Assembly: GCF_016587415.1 (NCBI RefSeq)
Contig: NZ_BNJI01000001.1
Location: 3,573,501-3,637,500, forward strand
DNA length: 64,000 nt
Source: Ktedonobacter sp. SOSP1-85
GTDB taxonomy: Bacteria; Chloroflexota; Ktedonobacteria; Ktedonobacterales; Ktedonobacteraceae
Direction: 5' to 3'
This document shows positions 61,190 to 64,000 of this stretch, piece by piece. The position numbers and the translations under genes were made by a program. Numbering within the stretch: the first letter of the stretch is position 1; the number at the start of each line of letters is the position of its first letter. The notes beneath the pieces are model-generated. The model did no database searches, was not told the origin of the DNA, and worked only from the letters and a program-made list of their open reading frames with translations.

Positions 61190-61877
61190 ACGATCTTTCC
61201 CCCATTTCGGTCGTGCTGTCCGATGATCACGATGCTGTGCGGCAGAGTATGAAAATGTCGCTAAGTTTGCAACCAGAGATCCAGGTCGTGGGAGAGGCGC
61301 GGACCGGCAGAGAAGCGATCGAGCAAACGCGGAAACACCACCCACAGGTGGTCGTCCTGGATATCAGCATGCCCGATATTGGATGGATTGGAAGCCTGCA
61401 CACACATTCATGAACGTCAGCCAACGACCAACATACTCATGTTGACCAACCACGAGAGCGAAGCGTATTTCTTCCAGGCGTTACGTGCCGAAGCAGCAGG
61501 ATATCTGGTCAAAAAGACTGTGCCGACAGAGCTACCTCAGGCGATTCTCTCGGTTGCTCAGGGGGGAGCGTCTCTCTCCCAGCCTGGCTTCAGCACTGAT
61601 CCGTGTCTATACCACCGTGCCGCCTATCCAGGAACCAGCCACGGGCAATGAGGAATCAATGGCTCAAGCATTGCGTGTGCTCTCCCCGCGTGAGCGAGAA
61701 GTGCTCACGCTCGTCGCCGAAGGCCATACCAACCAGGAAATTGCCGATCAGCTGGTGATCAGTATCAAAACGGTGCAGGCCCACCGCGCTCATGTCATGA
61801 AGGAGCTCGGCCTAGTACACATTACGCAACTGGTGCGCTTCGCCATTCGCCATGGCTTGGTCCCGCCTGGTTTCTGA
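61190..61877 (+). pseudogene. NarL/LuxR-family response regulator, two frameshifts
   Basis: Receiver motifs 'ISVVLSDDHDAVRQSM' and 'VVVLDISMPD', then a +1 shift near 61379 (expected 'MPDMDGLEACTHIHER'), 'ILMLTNHESEAYFFQALRAE', a second +1 shift near 61571, then 'LSPREREVLTLVAEGHTNQE' and 'ISIKTVQAHRAHVMKELG' (LuxR HTH) to the TGA at 61875. No credible start codon exists beyond the palindrome. Removing one base at each shift restores a normal-length protein. Broken gene or consensus errors. Confidence 0.85.
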
Positions 61878-62303
61878 GCACAGGCGAGCATCTCGACCCT
61901 CGCAGATCTCGGGACTAACGTTGACCTACGCATCTCCTGCACATTCGTTTTGTCTCCATGATCCTTTTCCTCCCCTTCCTGCGCGCCGCATCAATGGGCA
62001 AACCTTTTCTGAGGCATGCGTTTTTTGTACCATTTTTGGCATGTCCGGGCGGATTGCTTCACACGTCACGAACGTTAGCTCAAGACAATAGGCAGAAGAG
62101 CAGAGAGCGGAAACCCACATGAGGGGCAGGATTCCACAGGCACGAAGCTCTTTGCCCTTTCAGTTACTCTAAAAAGAGAACCATCATGCGATGAGGAAAA
62201 AAGCATCCCTCTTGGTACACACATAGAGAGAAAAGGGGGCGTATCAGAGGGTGAGCATGTCTTTTCCTCATCCTCGAAAGAAAAGAGAAAAAGGGGTTGC
62301 GAT
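61878..62303. other. Gap without a recognised gene
   Basis: 426 nt. No frame with a credible start or recognised product. Probably carries the promoter of the next gene. Confidence 0.5.
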
Positions 62304-62867
62304 ATGACGATGAAGACGCTTACCTATCAACTGAAGGGAACAGTGTTTGCGGCGCAAGCCTGTTCATGCCCATGTAATCCATGCGCCTGTGGAGATCACT
62401 GTACCTGTGAGGGAGCCGAGGCCTATCTTGGTCCACGTTGGCGCTTTGTTGGTGATCAAATAGAGTCTGGCACGATTGCAGATGTGGATGTTTCTCACCG
62501 TCTGCTCCTTAGCCTGGCCCAGAATCGGAATGAGCACGATACCAACTGGCATGAAGTCGTGCTGATTGATGACGCAGCAACTCCCGAGCAGATAGACATG
62601 TCACTTGATCTCTTTGAACGGCGCCAGGGCAGCGAAGTCGCCCATCCTGAGCGCGTGCCTTCCATCCAAAGACCAGTCTATCTTGTGCCTATGCACATTC
62701 ACAAGGTTCAGGGACGAGACTTCTTGTCTGTCACCTTCTCGAGAGAGCGTAGTCGTCTGGTGCGTGGGAAGACACCCACTCCCTTCTTTCAAGAATGGAC
62801 CTATAATGGACACATTGCCGCTCAAGAACCGTTAGATCGCTGGGGCGAGAACGTCAGAAGAGGTTGA
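62304..62867 (+). CDS. Cys-rich protein, DUF1326-like
   Basis: 187 residues, ATG 62304 with AAAGGGGTTGCGAT upstream. Residues ~19-37 are dense in Cys ('ACSCPCNPCACGDHCTCEGA'), eight Cys with C-x-C and C-x-x-C spacing, then a body with 'VVLIDDAATPEQIDMSLDLF', which fits the DUF1326 pattern, and a His-bearing C-terminal part ('YLVPMHIHKVQGRDF'). A metal-thiolate site is likely. Function is not established. Confidence 0.6.
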   Translation: MTMKTLTYQLKGTVFAAQACSCPCNPCACGDHCTCEGAEAYLGPRWRFVGDQIESGTIADVDVSHRLLLSLAQNRNEHDTNWHEVVLIDDAATPEQIDMSLDLFERRQGSEVAHPERVPSIQRPVYLVPMHIHKVQGRDFLSVTFSRERSRLVRGKTPTPFFQEWTYNGHIAAQEPLDRWGENVRRG

Positions 62868-63059
62868 CATTAGGGTCATCTGAAAACAAGAGCCTCTCTC
62901 GCTGATGGTAAACAGTGTGTTGTCAGGGATACGTGCTCTTGTTCTTTTCTAATTTAGGAACGACTGCCCTTATCCTGGTTACATGGAGGCCCCTGATTCC
63001 ACATTTGGGACCTCCGTCGTTCAAGCCTCTCGCAAAATAGGTCAAGACCATACGAGCTT

Positions 63060-63752
63060 CTAGCCACGTAGGCTTTCGGCAGACTCTTTCGCCTCCTGAC
63101 CAATGCGAGATCTACGTGTAAAGGCAAACGCCGCCAACGCGACCCCAACCACGCCAATCACGATACCGACAATACCTAACGTTGCAGCCGTCTGCGCACT
63201 GTTTTGTGTATCTTTGATCTGTTGGCTCAGCGCGCTCGTATCAGCGCTTGCGCTCACGTTCTTCGTGGTCGCGGGATAGGCTATGATCTGCTGCACCTCA
63301 CTAAAACCATTGGGGCTACTCGTAAATTTCTCATCGATCTTCTGCCCACTCAGTGTGCCGTAAATGTGGAAGGTATATGCACCTGCGGTTGTGGGCAGAA
63401 AGTAACCAGCATACTTGCCCGGATTGGCCCAACGCGGTTCCAATGACAACGCTAGCGGTTGCGCGCCTCCCTGAAGGACCTCAGCCTTCAGCGCCTGTTC
63501 GGCGTTCTCGACCGCATTGGCCACCACCTTCTGCCCATCCTGGGTTGTATAAGTACAGGCATCGCCATTACAAATAGTCAAGTCCAGACCATTTTTTATA
63601 TTCGCATAGGCTGGTTCATCCAGAAAACCAATGACAAACGTATATTTTCCAACATGGCGTTTCTCATGGGCGAACGCCGATTGCGTCGTCAGAACCAGGG
63701 CACATAGCACAACCAGACAAACCACGACGCTTACAGCGAATTTCTTCTTCAT
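63060..63752 (-). CDS. Secreted protein with mature N-terminal His, paralogue of the 60.35 kb gene
   Basis: 230 residues, ATG 63752 after AGGAGTTTCTG. Signal peptide ends 'SAFA|HEKRHVGKY', so mature His1 and His5 as in the paralogue. Shared motifs: 'YTFVIGFLDEPAYANI', 'LTICNGDACTY', 'GAYTFHIYGTLSGQKIDEKF', C-terminal helix 'ATLGIVGIVIGVVGVALAAF' then 'TRRSR'. Convergent with the DUF1326-like gene. Region 63753-64000 contains only its promoter side. Confidence 0.72.
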   Translation of the reverse strand: MKKKFAVSVVVCLVVLCALVLTTQSAFAHEKRHVGKYTFVIGFLDEPAYANIKNGLDLTICNGDACTYTTQDGQKVVANAVENAEQALKAEVLQGGAQPLALSLEPRWANPGKYAGYFLPTTAGAYTFHIYGTLSGQKIDEKFTSSPNGFSEVQQIIAYPATTKNVSASADTSALSQQIKDTQNSAQTAATLGIVGIVIGVVGVALAAFAFTRRSRIGQEAKESAESLRG

Positions 63753-64000
63753 CAGAAACTCCTAATTATTATAAATAACGGTGCTCTGAGAGGATGAAAA
63801 ACGCAGCATTCCCCCTGCCTGCACCTCGAAATAGACCTGGCGTACAAGCTTTTGGAACAAGTACCCCTCTATCATAGAGCAACCTCTGAGAAATGTCATT
63901 GGGAGGTTTCCCTATCTTTCCCTCATCTTTCCTGTAGGGTTTATATCGTAGACAGCAGAATATTATTGAGTGAGAGTGGCAAGCCAGAAAAGCTATCCCA
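63753..64000. other. Window end, promoter side of the last gene
   Basis: AT-rich leader on the minus strand; no gene seen in the final 248 bp. Confidence 0.5.

Overview
The window looks like a piece of a Ktedonobacteria-type (Chloroflexota) chromosome. This rests on several things: the mix of core genes and integrative-element genes, a large serine recombinase and IS1/IS21-type elements, AfsR/BTAD-like regulators with TPR arrays, a moderate-to-high GC content, and many families of short dispersed palindromic repeats between genes. No rRNA or lineage marker is present, so this placement is inference.

Layout. 1-6.3 kb: the 3' end of a TPR/BTAD regulator, then small secreted and membrane proteins (including a glycine-zipper secreted protein and an orphan NHLP/Os1348-type leader-like peptide) and an RlmA-type methyltransferase. 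6.3-11.1 kb: a complete minus-strand glycine cleavage set (gcvT, gcvH, gcvPA, gcvPB; no L-protein here). 11-24 kb: a membrane protein, a tandem 68-70 bp repeat, a radical SAM protein with a small zinc-ribbon partner, an NAD-dependent epimerase, a secreted CHAP amidase, tRNA-Arg(CCT), a DUF5666-type surface protein followed by an OmpR-type two-component pair, and a divergent NRAMP transporter. 24-31.5 kb: secreted/lipoproteins, a polytopic membrane protein, galU, an SbcD-type nuclease and an APH-type kinase. 31.5-33.2 kb: a gene-poor, low-complexity stretch. 33.2-50.3 kb: two M20 dipeptidases (the second frameshifted), a tryptophan 2,3-dioxygenase relative, a GCS2 ligase, cytidine deaminase, a DMT transporter, lgt, a MerR regulator, a metallo-hydrolase, ugd, acpS, a second APH-type kinase and dtd.

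50.75 to about 58.3 kb is an integrated element. A large serine recombinase has integrated into the 3' end of dtd, so the two convergent genes now overlap and have exchanged tails. The recombinase gene is itself interrupted by a 1091 bp IS1-type element with a perfect 8 bp target duplication. Removing the IS and one duplication copy restores an in-frame reading of 708 codons. The cargo is a translationally coupled minus-strand operon with a baseplate-J-like single-pass membrane protein and an FG-GAP-like single-pass membrane protein, plus a small HTH regulator next to two strong palindromes.

58.3-64 kb holds an IS21 IstA remnant, a Met/His-rich DUF5134-like membrane protein, two paralogous secreted proteins whose predicted mature N terminus is histidine (a possible copper 'histidine brace'), a frameshifted NarL-type regulator and a Cys-rich DUF1326-like protein. 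I infer a metal-handling (possibly copper) locus.

The window is also marked by long perfect palindromes (24-43 bp arms) at gene ends, and by at least four dispersed repeat families in intergenic DNA.
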